DNA from: Pseudomonadota bacterium | GTDB taxonomy: Bacteria > Pseudomonadota > Alphaproteobacteria > Rhizobiales > Xanthobacteraceae | Length of the DNA: 38,948 bases | Direction of reading: 5' to 3' | NCBI GenBank assembly: GCA_023386635.1 | Contig: JAEWJH010000011.1 | Coordinates: 1 to 38,948, forward strand | Part shown: positions 18,453-26,419 of the stretch, piece by piece | Position numbering within the stretch: the stretch's first letter is position 1 | Layout of the letters: each line of letters starts with the position of its first letter | Notes under the pieces: model-generated | Told to the model about the DNA's origin: nothing | The model's database searches: none | What the model saw: the letters and a program-made list of their open reading frames with translations, nothing else | Translations under genes and position numbers: made by a program

Positions 18453-19007
18453 ATGAAGCGGCTCATCCGCGTCGTCCCTGCCGTCGCTCTCGCGGGGTTG
18501 CTCGCCGGCTGCTTCCAGCCGATGTATGGCGACCGCTCGGCGATGGCGCCGGGCGTCGTCTCGAACAGCCCGACGCTGGAAGCGCTGCGCGCGGTCGACG
18601 TCAAGCAGATCGTCGCGCCGAACGGCACACCGCTGTCGCGCATCGCCGTCGAGGTCCGCAACGACCTGCTGTTCAATCTCACCGGCGGCAGCAACGCGGC
18701 GCCGCCGACCCACGAGCTCGACGTCAAGCTATCGACAACGAATCTGTCGGTGATCGTCGACATCAACACCGCGCGACCGGACATGCAGAACTACGGCATC
18801 GACGCCGTCTATACGCTGCGTGAGATCGGCACCGGCAAGATCGTCTTCACCTCGCGGACGTTCTCCCGCGTGTCCTACGACACGCCCGGCCAGCAACAGC
18901 GTTTCGTCGGTAACCGCGCGCTGCGCGATGCGGAGAACCGCGCCGCCAAGGTGATCGCCGACCAGATCCATGCGCGGCTCGCCTCCTATTTCGTCGCAGG
19001 GACGTAA
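18453..19007 (+). CDS. lptE: LPS-assembly lipoprotein LptE
   Basis: A 184-residue outer-membrane lipoprotein that plugs the LptD barrel in lipopolysaccharide export. The signal peptide MKRLIRVVPAVALAGLLAGC has a lipobox LLAGC with lipidated C20, and the following FQPMYGD is typical of alphaproteobacterial LptE. The remainder is an alpha/beta sandwich pattern with low conservation. ATG 18423, which overlaps leuS by 14 bases, is an in-frame alternative but gives a ten-residue extension before the signal peptide. The position between leuS and holA is the conserved order in this class and strongly supports the call. Confidence 0.88.
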   Translation: MKRLIRVVPAVALAGLLAGCFQPMYGDRSAMAPGVVSNSPTLEALRAVDVKQIVAPNGTPLSRIAVEVRNDLLFNLTGGSNAAPPTHELDVKLSTTNLSVIVDINTARPDMQNYGIDAVYTLREIGTGKIVFTSRTFSRVSYDTPGQQQRFVGNRALRDAENRAAKVIADQIHARLASYFVAGT

Positions 19008-19043
19008 CGGACCGGCGGCCCGCGTCCTGCAGCAGCGTTTCGC

Positions 19044-20075
19044 ATGACCGCGCTCAAGACCACCGACATCGACAGCTTCATCGCCAAGCCGGATGCGGCG
19101 CGGCCGGTCGTTCTCGTGTATGGCCCCGACACCGGCCTGGTGCGCGAGCGCGTCGAGACGCTGGTGCGCGGCGCGGTCGACGACATCACCGATCCATTCT
19201 CGCTGGCGCGGCTCGAAGGCGACGACCTCTCCGCCAATCCCGGACGGCTGGTCGAGGAAGCCTATACCGTGCCGCTGTTCGGCGGCCGCCGCGCCGTCTG
19301 GTTGCGCGTCGGCCCGCGCCATAACGCGGCTCCCGCGGTGGAAGCGCTGCTCGCCGATCCGCCGCGCGATTGCCGCGTCATCATCGAAGCCGGCGAACTG
19401 CGCAAGACCGCGCCGCTGCGCTCGGTCTGCGAGAAGGCCCGCACCGCGGCGGTGATCGCCTGTTACCCGGATAACGAGCGCGACGTCGGCCGCCTGATCG
19501 ACGAGGAAATGCGCGCGGAAAATCTCACCATCGCCCCGGACGCCCGTGCGGCGCTCGCCGCGCTGCTCGGCGGCGATCGCCTCGCCTCGCGCAGCGAAGT
19601 GCGCAAGCTCGTGCTTTACGCCCGTGGCAAAGGCCGTATCGAACTCGACGACGTTCTCGCCGTCGTCACCGATGCCTCCGCGCTCGGTCTCCATGGCGTG
19701 ATCGATGCCGCGTTTGCCGGCCGTCTTGCCGATGTCGATCAGCAATACGGCAAGGCGCTCGCCGACGGCGCGTCGCCGGGGGCGCTCATCAGCGCCGCGC
19801 AGCGTCATGTCGCGCAATTGCACCGGATGCGGCTCGCCATCGACGACGGCGCCCGCGCGCAGGAGGCGATGATGCGCACGCCGCCGCCGGTGCATTTCAG
19901 CCGGCAGAGCGCGGTCGAAACCGCGCTGCGCCTGTGGTCATCGCCCCGGCTGATGCGGGTGATGCAGCAGCTTGCCGACATGGCGCTCGATATCCGCCGC
20001 CAGCCGGCTTTGGCACTCGCGCTCGGTCAACGCGCCTTCATGGCCGTGGCGATGGCGGCGCGCAAAGCGAACTGA
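19044..20075 (+). CDS. holA: DNA polymerase III delta subunit
   Basis: A 343-residue clamp-loader subunit that opens the beta sliding clamp. The N-terminal VLVYGPDTGLVRERVETLV corresponds to the degenerate nucleotide-binding fold of HolA, which lacks a working P-loop, as here. The central VCEKARTAAVIACYPDNERDVGRLIDEE and the C-terminal helical domain with ALISAAQRHVAQLHRM fit the family. Length is normal. It begins 36 bases after lptE and ends the operon; an intergenic repeat and a convergent lytic transglycosylase follow. Confidence 0.93.
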   Translation: MTALKTTDIDSFIAKPDAARPVVLVYGPDTGLVRERVETLVRGAVDDITDPFSLARLEGDDLSANPGRLVEEAYTVPLFGGRRAVWLRVGPRHNAAPAVEALLADPPRDCRVIIEAGELRKTAPLRSVCEKARTAAVIACYPDNERDVGRLIDEEMRAENLTIAPDARAALAALLGGDRLASRSEVRKLVLYARGKGRIELDDVLAVVTDASALGLHGVIDAAFAGRLADVDQQYGKALADGASPGALISAAQRHVAQLHRMRLAIDDGARAQEAMMRTPPPVHFSRQSAVETALRLWSSPRLMRVMQQLADMALDIRRQPALALALGQRAFMAVAMAARKAN

Positions 20076-20097
20076 CGACCCGAGAGTGTGTCCCACG

Positions 20098-20202
20098 GTC
20101 ATTCCGGCACACGCCAACCTTGCGCGAATCCGGACTCCAGCACCACTGAAAATCTTCCTGATCTGATTTCGGGTCCGATGCTTGGCGCCGTCCCGGAATG
20201 AC
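20098..20202. repeat. Palindromic intergenic repeat (GTCATTCCGG type)
   Basis: GTCATTCCGG at 20098-20107 and CCGGAATGAC at 20193-20202 are perfect inverted ends of a 105-base element, the same ends as the element at 35363-35465. It lies between convergent holA and the lytic transglycosylase gene. Confidence 0.7.
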
Positions 20203-20206
20203 AGTA

Positions 20207-21082
20207 TCAGCGGCGGCTCGCTTCGAGCTGCTGGCCGAAATAGGCGATCGTCCGCGCATAGACCTCCGCCTTGTTCCAGTCTTGCACCACCGAGAAATTC
20301 GGCTCGCCCGGCTGCCAGCCCTGGCCGCGCTGCCAGCCATAACCTTTAAGATAATTGGCGGTGGACGCGAGCACATCGGGAATGCTGCGCACCAGATCGC
20401 GGCGACCGTCGCCGTCATAGTCGATGGCATATTTCAGATACTGCGTCGGCATGAACTGGGTCTGGCCGATCTCCCCAGCCCACGCGCCTTTCGCCGTCTG
20501 CGGATTGATGTCGCCGTGATCGACGATCTTCAAAACGGCGATCAGCTCCGGCCGGAATTTTTCAGGGCGGCGGCAATCGTAGGCGAGTGTCGCGATCGAC
20601 CGCACGGTGTTGAAGTCGCCGAGGTAAGCGCCGAAGTCGGTTTCCAGCCCCCAGATGGCGACGATCACTCCCGCCGGCACGCCGAACTGCTGCTCGATGC
20701 GCGAGAGCAGCGCCGCATGTTTAGCCATCATCTGCTTGGCGCGGCCGAGCCGTGGCGGCACCATGCGGCCGGAGAACTGCTCGAAGGTTTGCGTAAAAAC
20801 CTGCTGCCCGCGATCGCGCGAAATGACGCCTGGATCGAAATGCAACCCATCGAGCGCGGCGAGACCGCGCTGGCGCACGCCCTGGGCCGTCGCTTCGCGG
20901 CGCATCTGATCGAGGAAGGCGGGGAACTTGGCAGGGTCGACGCAGTTGCGCGGCGTGGTGCGCGCATAGCGATACGGCACCGCTTCGGTCGGCGCCTGGG
21001 TTTGCGCGAGCACGGGACCGGCGGCGAGGGAAAATCCGAAGGTCAAACCAAGGGTCAAACCAAGCAACGGCAATCGCAACAT
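20207..21082 (-). CDS. Lytic murein transglycosylase, MltB-like (SLT_2 domain)
   Basis: A 291-residue periplasmic enzyme that cleaves glycan strands of peptidoglycan to give 1,6-anhydro ends. A Sec signal peptide occupies residues 1-27, ending PVLAQ. The catalytic Glu147 is in IWGLETDFGAYLG, and GEIGQTQFMPTQYLKYAIDYDGDG and ANYLKGYGW are MltB-family signatures. The start at 21082 has GGAGAG five bases upstream; upstream in-frame codons add residues that do not look like an export signal. The protein ends shortly after the catalytic domain and lacks the C-terminal peptidoglycan-binding domain found in many alphaproteobacterial members. Confidence 0.92.
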   Translation of the reverse strand: MLRLPLLGLTLGLTFGFSLAAGPVLAQTQAPTEAVPYRYARTTPRNCVDPAKFPAFLDQMRREATAQGVRQRGLAALDGLHFDPGVISRDRGQQVFTQTFEQFSGRMVPPRLGRAKQMMAKHAALLSRIEQQFGVPAGVIVAIWGLETDFGAYLGDFNTVRSIATLAYDCRRPEKFRPELIAVLKIVDHGDINPQTAKGAWAGEIGQTQFMPTQYLKYAIDYDGDGRRDLVRSIPDVLASTANYLKGYGWQRGQGWQPGEPNFSVVQDWNKAEVYARTIAYFGQQLEASRR

Positions 21083-21228
21083 GAATCTCTCCGCAATGGC
21101 GCCTCGCGGCGCGAATGAACCCCCGGTCCCGCGAGCAGCGCTTATAGCATGCGAACGGGGCACGCCAGAACGGCGACCAAAGACGAGGGCAAGAACAGGA
21201 GCGCGCGACGACCTCGCCCGCCGCAGCG

Positions 21229-22107
21229 TCAGGAGAGACGGCGCACGACCTCGTCAAGCTGGTCGAGATTGCTGTAGCGGACGGTGAGCGAGCCGCCCTC
21301 ACCGCGATGGTCGATGGCGACCTTCAAGCCGAGCACATCGGACAGCCGCTTTTCCAGCGCGCGGGTATCCGCGTCCTTGACGGCCGCCGGCTTCGGCGCG
21401 GCGACACCCGATGAAGGCGCAGCCGGTTCGCGCATCCGCGCTTCAAGCTCGCGCACCGACAGGCCGCGCGCCACAACATCCTGCGCGATCGCTTCCGCAT
21501 CGGCGTGACCGACCAGCGCGCGCGCATGACCGGCGCTGAGCGCGCCGCTGCGCACCAGCATCTTCACCGCTTCCGGCAACCGCGCGAGACGGATCGTGTT
21601 GGCGATGTGCGGCCGGCTCTTGCCGACAATCCGCGCCACGTCTTCCGTACTGTGCTTGAACTCCTCGATCAGCGCGAGATAGCCCTGCGCTTCTTCGATC
21701 GGATTGAGATCGGCGCGCTGCACGTTCTCGACGATGGCGAGTTCGAGAGCTTCCGCGTCGCTTACCTCGATGATCACCACCGGCACGTCATGCAGACCGG
21801 CGCGCTGTGCCGCGCGCCAGCGGCGTTCGCCGGCGATGATTTCGTAAGCCTCGCCGGTTTTGCCACGCGCGGCACGCACGACGATCGGCTGGATCACGCC
21901 GCGTTCGCGGATCGACGCGGACAATTCTTCCAGTTCGGATTCGACAAAGGTGCGGCGCGGATTGCGCGGATTGGCGTGGACGAATTCGATCGGCACGCGC
22001 TTCTGGCCGCGATGGCGCTCGCCGCGCTCATGGGCCGGCGTTTCCGCGCCGACATCGCCGATCAACGCGGCAAGACCGCGCCCGAGACGCGACCGCTCTT
22101 CCGCCAT
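21229..22107 (-). CDS. parB: Chromosome-partitioning protein ParB
   Basis: A 292-residue CTP-dependent DNA clamp that loads at parS and spreads along the chromosome. The N-terminal RLGRGLAALIGD motif, which contacts ParA, is followed by the CTP-binding region with GERRWRAA at 93-100, the ENVQRADLNPIEEAQ motif, a helix-turn-helix (about 155-180, KSRPHIANTIRLARLP) and a C-terminal dimerisation domain ending LDEVVRRLS. The chosen ATG gives the conserved MAEERSRLGRGL start; eight residues more are possible from ATG 22131. It is the last gene of the mnmG-rsmG-parA-parB operon, and two matching parS sites lie just upstream of that operon. Confidence 0.96.
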   Translation of the reverse strand: MAEERSRLGRGLAALIGDVGAETPAHERGERHRGQKRVPIEFVHANPRNPRRTFVESELEELSASIRERGVIQPIVVRAARGKTGEAYEIIAGERRWRAAQRAGLHDVPVVIIEVSDAEALELAIVENVQRADLNPIEEAQGYLALIEEFKHSTEDVARIVGKSRPHIANTIRLARLPEAVKMLVRSGALSAGHARALVGHADAEAIAQDVVARGLSVRELEARMREPAAPSSGVAAPKPAAVKDADTRALEKRLSDVLGLKVAIDHRGEGGSLTVRYSNLDQLDEVVRRLS

Positions 22108-22194
22108 GGCCGATGCTCCAGAACCCGTCACGCCACTATCCTTCCTTCACTCGACCGCGGCAACAGCCGCGCTACTCCACGCAACGACGTAGGG

Positions 22195-23085
22195 TCAGCC
22201 CGCCTTGAGCTCGCGCTCGCGCTGGATGATCTCGGTGGCAAGCCGCAGATAGGCTTCGCTGCCGACGCATTTGAGATCGTAGACCAGCACCGGCTTGCCG
22301 TAGGACGGCGCTTCCGAGACGCGCACATTGCGAGGGATCACCGTGTCGTAAACCTTGCGGCCCATATGCTGGCGCACGTCCGCGACCACCTGATTGGAGA
22401 GGTTGTTGCGCGAGTCGTACATGGTCAGCACGATGCCGTGGATCGTCAGATCCGGATTGAGCGTGGTGCGCACGCTCTCCACCGTCTTCATCAACTGCGA
22501 CAGCCCTTCGAGCGCGAAGAATTCGCACTGCAGCGGCACCAGGATTGCGTTCGCCGCCGCCATGGCGTTGACGGTGATGAGGTTGAGCGACGGCGGGCAG
22601 TCCACCAGCACGTAAGTGAACGGCAGATCGGTCGCGGTGTTCAGCGCATCGAGCGCGTTGCGCAGCCGGAACGCGCGGTCGCGCTCCTGGCCGATCTCCA
22701 GTTCCAGACCGGAGAGATCGAGCGTCGACGGGGCGATGTGCAGGCGCGGCACCGCGGTGCCGATCACCGCATGGCGCAGCGGCGCTTCGCCGGTCAGGAC
22801 ATCGTAGGTCGAGGTCTGGCGGCTGCGGCGGTCGATGCCGAGCCCTGTCGAAGCATTGCCCTGCGGATCGAGGTCGACGATCAGCACCGTCTCGCCGATG
22901 GCGGCGAGCGCAGTGCCGAGGTTGATCGCGGTGGTGGTCTTGCCGACGCCGCCCTTCTGGTTGGCGATGGCCAGCACACGCGGGGCGCGCGGCGCGCTTG
23001 GCGCCACTTCCGCAGAAGGGGCGTCGGCCGGCGTCAGGGTCAGGTCATCGACAATGACAAGGTCGTCTCTGGAATTATCGTTCAT
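22195..23085 (-). CDS. parA: Chromosome-partitioning ATPase ParA
   Basis: A 296-residue Walker-type ATPase that binds DNA non-specifically and drives segregation with ParB. The deviant Walker A KGGVGKTT is at residues 44-51, and DLDPQGNASTGLG and the VLVDCPPSLNLITVNAM Walker B segment follow. A 36-residue acidic and Ala/Pro-rich N-terminal extension precedes the fold and is longer than in Caulobacter ParA. The start codon overlaps the rsmG stop by four bases (ATGA), so translation is probably coupled. Confidence 0.97.
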   Translation of the reverse strand: MNDNSRDDLVIVDDLTLTPADAPSAEVAPSAPRAPRVLAIANQKGGVGKTTTAINLGTALAAIGETVLIVDLDPQGNASTGLGIDRRSRQTSTYDVLTGEAPLRHAVIGTAVPRLHIAPSTLDLSGLELEIGQERDRAFRLRNALDALNTATDLPFTYVLVDCPPSLNLITVNAMAAANAILVPLQCEFFALEGLSQLMKTVESVRTTLNPDLTIHGIVLTMYDSRNNLSNQVVADVRQHMGRKVYDTVIPRNVRVSEAPSYGKPVLVYDLKCVGSEAYLRLATEIIQRERELKAG

Positions 23086-23768
23086 TTCTTCTTTCCCCGC
23101 TTGGTCAGACCTGTGACCCGGACGATCCGGGCGTCCGGGTTGGTCAGACTCGGGATCAATTCAGCTTCAATATTCCAATATTTAGAGGCTTCGGTCAATT
23201 CAGCCTCTACATCTTGTCCTTTCGGAAACAACCCGACCGCCCCCCCGGCGATCAGAGGTGCCGCGTAGCCGCACAGCACCGTAAGCGAGGCGAGCGCGCG
23301 GGCCATCACCACCTGAGCGGTGCCGGCGAATCTGTCCCCGCAATTCTCAGCCCGCTCGGCATGAACCTCGGCCGGCACGCCCATCGCCTCCACCGCTTCG
23401 CGCAGGAACGCGGCTTTCTTTTGCCGGCTCTCGACCAGATGCACGGTGACGCCGGGCGTGTCGGCGAGCGCACAGGCGACCACCAAGCCGGGAAAGCCGG
23501 CGCCGGCGCCGAAGTCGACCCATGTTTTCGCATGGGGTGCGAGCGGCAGGAGCTGCAGCGAATCGGCGATGTGCCGGGTCCAGAGCTGCGGCACCGTCGA
23601 ATCGGCGACGAGGTTAGTGTGCGCCTGCGTGCGCAGCAGCATCGCCGCGTAGCGATCGAGCCGCCGCGCGACGTCTGCGGACACCGGCGTCAACGCCAGA
23701 GCGCGATCGCGATCGTCGAGATCGATGGCGAGCGAGCGTAACGCGACAGAGGTTTGGTCGTCGCTCAT
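23082..23768 (-). CDS. rsmG: 16S rRNA (guanine527-N7)-methyltransferase RsmG
   Basis: A 228-residue SAM-dependent methyltransferase that modifies G527 of 16S rRNA. The SAM-binding motif DFGAGAGFPG is at 85-94, and the upstream TNLVADSTVPQLWTRHIADSLQL and downstream LVESRQKKAAFLREAV are diagnostic. The C-terminus is very basic (KRGKKK). Start and stop overlap mnmG and parA by four bases each, showing a tightly coupled operon in the order seen in most bacteria near the origin. Confidence 0.95.
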   Translation of the reverse strand: MSDDQTSVALRSLAIDLDDRDRALALTPVSADVARRLDRYAAMLLRTQAHTNLVADSTVPQLWTRHIADSLQLLPLAPHAKTWVDFGAGAGFPGLVVACALADTPGVTVHLVESRQKKAAFLREAVEAMGVPAEVHAERAENCGDRFAGTAQVVMARALASLTVLCGYAAPLIAGGAVGLFPKGQDVEAELTEASKYWNIEAELIPSLTNPDARIVRVTGLTKRGKKK

Positions 23769-25633
23769 GATGCGCGCGTGGCGTTCGCGCGGCCGCGCAA
23801 TTTCAAATGCGCGACAAGCAGCGTGAGGGCCGCAGGCGTCACGCCGTCGAGCCGCGCCGCATGACCAATGGTGCGTGGTCGCGCTGCTGCAAGCTTGTGG
23901 CGCGCTTCGTTCGACAAGCCCTTGATCGCGTCGTAGTCGAGATCGTCGGGCAAGGTCACGCCTTCATCGCGGCGATACGATTCGATGTCGGCCGCCTGAC
24001 GCGACAGATACACCTCGTATGTCGCATCGATTTCGATCTGCTCGGCGATCGTCGGTGCAAGCGTGCCAAGCTCCGGCCAGATGCGCGCGAGATCACTGAT
24101 GTTGATCGTCGGATAGGCGAGCAACTCAAACGCGGTGCGGCGCTGTCCGTCGTTATTCAACGCAAGACCATATGCGTTCGCCTGGTTTGGCGTGATCGAC
24201 ACCGACTTCGCGAAATCGCGCGCTGCATTGAGCGCATCGTTCTTCTGCGTGAAATGCTGCGCGCGTTCTGCACCGACACAGCCGAGCGCAATGCCTTTCT
24301 GCGTCAAACGCTGATCGGCATTGTCGGCGCGTAGCGCGAGGCGATATTCGGCGCGCGACGTGAACATGCGATACGGCTCGGTGACACCGCGCGTGACGAG
24401 ATCGTCGATCATCACACCGAGATAAGCTTCCGCGCGATCGAACGTGATCGTGTCGCTGTCGCTCGCGCGCGCCGCTGCATTCAAACCGGCGAGCAAACCT
24501 TGCGCGCCCGCTTCTTCATATCCTGTCGTGCCGTTGATCTGTCCGGCGAGATACAGACCGCGCATGCGCTTGGCTTCGAGCGTCGGATGCAATTCGCGGG
24601 GATCGACGTGATCGTATTCGATCGCATAACCTGGACGAACGATGCGCGTCTTTTCGAGTCCGCGAATGCTGGCAACGATCGCGCGCTGCACATCTTCCGG
24701 AAGCGATGTGGAAATGCCGTTTGGATAAACCGTGTCGTCGTCGAGCCCTTCCGGCTCGAGGAAGATCTGATGACCGTCGCGCTCGCCGAAGCGCATGATC
24801 TTGTCTTCGACCGACGGACAATAGCGCGGACCTCGACTGGCAATCTGCCCCGAATACATCGGCGAGCGATGCACGTTGTCGCGGATCACCTGATGCGTCG
24901 CATCGTTGGTGCGTGTGATGCCGCACTTTATCTGCGGCGTGGTGATCGCTGTGGTGAGCGTCGAGAAAGGTTCGGGCGGATCGTCGCCCGGCTGCTTCTC
25001 CAGCGCCTGCCAGTCGATGGTCTTACCGTCGAGCCGCGGCGGCGTGCCGGTCTTCAAACGGCCGAGCGCGAAGCCGATCCGCTCCAGCGCGCGCGACAAC
25101 CCAACAGCCGGCGCTTCCCCGACCCGGCCGGCGGGAATCTGCTGCTCGCCGATATGGATGAGGCCGCGCAGGAACGTACCGGTGGTCAGAACAGCCGCGC
25201 CGCAGGTCAGTTCGCGCCCATCAGCCAGCCGAACGCCCACGATGCGATCGTTGGCGAGGATCAGATCGTCCGCTTCGCCTTCGATCACCGTAAGATTGAG
25301 GGTATCGCGGATCGCCGTCTGCATCGCCGCCGCATAGAGCTTGCGGTCGGCCTGAGCGCGTGGACCGCGCACGGCCGGGCCTTTACGACGATTGAGCACG
25401 CGAAACTGGATGCCGCCGGCGTCGGCCACGCGGCCCATCAGGCCGTCGAGCGCATCGATTTCCCGCACCAGATGGCCCTTGCCCAGCCCGCCGATGGCCG
25501 GATTGCAGGACATGGCGCCGATCGTGTCGAAGCGATGGGTCAACAACGCGGTGCGCGCACCCATGCGCGCCGCCGCGGCCGCAGCCTCACAGCCGGCGTG
25601 CCCGCCCCCGATCACCACCACATCGAACTGCAT
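23765..25633 (-). CDS. mnmG: tRNA uridine-5-carboxymethylaminomethyl modification enzyme MnmG (GidA)
   Basis: A 622-residue FAD enzyme that, with MnmE, modifies the wobble uridine of several tRNAs. The N-terminal FDVVVIGGGHAGCEAA binds FAD, SCNPAIGGLGKGHLVREIDALDG and LNRRKGPAVRGPRAQADR are family signatures, and PRYCPSVEDKI is the second signature region. The C-terminal helical domain contacts MnmE. ATG 25633 starts the protein right before the FAD motif; the open frame extends upstream to 25735, but those residues do not look conserved and overlap nothing useful. The first parS site lies 105 bases upstream of this start. First gene of the partition operon. Confidence 0.96.
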   Translation of the reverse strand: MQFDVVVIGGGHAGCEAAAAAARMGARTALLTHRFDTIGAMSCNPAIGGLGKGHLVREIDALDGLMGRVADAGGIQFRVLNRRKGPAVRGPRAQADRKLYAAAMQTAIRDTLNLTVIEGEADDLILANDRIVGVRLADGRELTCGAAVLTTGTFLRGLIHIGEQQIPAGRVGEAPAVGLSRALERIGFALGRLKTGTPPRLDGKTIDWQALEKQPGDDPPEPFSTLTTAITTPQIKCGITRTNDATHQVIRDNVHRSPMYSGQIASRGPRYCPSVEDKIMRFGERDGHQIFLEPEGLDDDTVYPNGISTSLPEDVQRAIVASIRGLEKTRIVRPGYAIEYDHVDPRELHPTLEAKRMRGLYLAGQINGTTGYEEAGAQGLLAGLNAAARASDSDTITFDRAEAYLGVMIDDLVTRGVTEPYRMFTSRAEYRLALRADNADQRLTQKGIALGCVGAERAQHFTQKNDALNAARDFAKSVSITPNQANAYGLALNNDGQRRTAFELLAYPTINISDLARIWPELGTLAPTIAEQIEIDATYEVYLSRQAADIESYRRDEGVTLPDDLDYDAIKGLSNEARHKLAAARPRTIGHAARLDGVTPAALTLLVAHLKLRGRANATRAS

Positions 25634-25737
25634 GTTGCGAAGCCGTTGTCTTGGCCGTTGATTTGCCGGTGCCCGGCACAGGGTCATGGGCATATAGCGT
25701 CGGGGGTTTGAAAGCAAAGGCGGGATGGCTAGCAAAG

Positions 25738-25753
25738 TGTTTCACGTGAAACA
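25738..25753. promoter_or_regulatory. parS site 1 (ParB binding)
   Basis: The perfect 16-base palindrome TGTTTCACGTGAAACA matches the conserved bacterial parS consensus at every position. It lies upstream of the mnmG-rsmG-parA-parB operon. Confidence 0.93.
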
Positions 25754-25832
25754 GGAGTGGCTCGATCTTGGCAGTTCAAAAGAAAAAGATGCGGGGCATC
25801 GCGCGATGGGAGGTGTGCCGCCGTCTCTGCGA

Positions 25833-25857
25833 GATGCCCGCACGTGTTGCGGGCATC
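25833..25857. repeat. Hairpin of the ATGCCCGCA repeat family
   Basis: GATGCCCGCA and TGCGGGCATC form a perfect ten-base-pair stem around CGTGT. The same arms occur at 29906-29928. Confidence 0.65.
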
Positions 25858-26223
25858 ACGCGGCGGAATTTGTGCACCCCTCTCAAAGCCTCAGGCGACC
25901 ACATCGGAAAGACGCGACGCAATCCCCATGCGCTTGATCTCTCATGAGCACGCAGCTCTCTCAGCCGTCATGCGCGGACTTGTTCCTCCACGCCTTGGAT
26001 GCCCGCAATGAATGCGGGTGACCGCGAGAGAGCACAGCGCAACTGTCGCTCCGCCCCGTGGTTCGAGGCGCCCGCCTTCGCGCGATGACCGCACGCATAG
26101 CGCGCAGAGCGGAGCGTGCCGAATCAAGGGCGGGGGGCGCTGCTATAGCCGCTCGTCCTTCGAGATGCTGTGTTTTCGCTCTTTGGGATCCCGGGCTGCT
26201 CGGGATGGGGCGGAACTGAAGCT

Positions 26224-26322
26224 GTCATTCCGGGGCGCGCGGAAGCGGGAACCCGGCAGCCAGTTACATTGACAGTCTTTCAGGTTCTAGATTCCGGGCT
26301 CGTGCTGCGCACGCCGGAACGG
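26224..26322. repeat. Degenerate GTCATTCCGG-type intergenic repeat
   Basis: Starts GTCATTCCGGGGCGCG like the element at 35363 and contains ATTCCGG and CCGGAAC near its right end. The right terminus is degraded, so the boundary is approximate. Confidence 0.45.
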
Positions 26323-26394
26323 CCGCGCCGCAGATCCCTAGAGCGAACTTCATCTGTGCAGAGAATAGCGCGTGGCTTCTTGGGAATCACGGTT

Positions 26395-26410
26395 CGTTTC
26401 ACGTGAAACA
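26395..26410. promoter_or_regulatory. parS site 2 (ParB binding)
   Basis: CGTTTCACGTGAAACA matches the parS consensus at 15 of 16 positions, with the inner 14 bases a perfect palindrome; only the first base differs. It sits ten bases beyond the mnmE stop codon, 641 bases from the first site. Confidence 0.88.
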
Positions 26411-26419
26411 GAAACCCGC

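Larger units (their letters stand above)
25754..26394. other. Repeat-rich intergenic space between the two parS sites
   Basis: About 640 bases with no convincing gene. It holds a hairpin GATGCCCGCA / TGCGGGCATC at 25833-25857, a related partial copy near 25998-26013 (GGATGCCCGCA ... TGCGGGT), a small hairpin around 26188-26205 and a degenerate GTCATTCCGG-type element at 26224-26322. The open frames present are short and consist of these repeats. Confidence 0.6.

Noticed and set aside
24500..25711. 403-residue plus-strand open frame
   Set aside because: Shadow of mnmG; no motif of its own.
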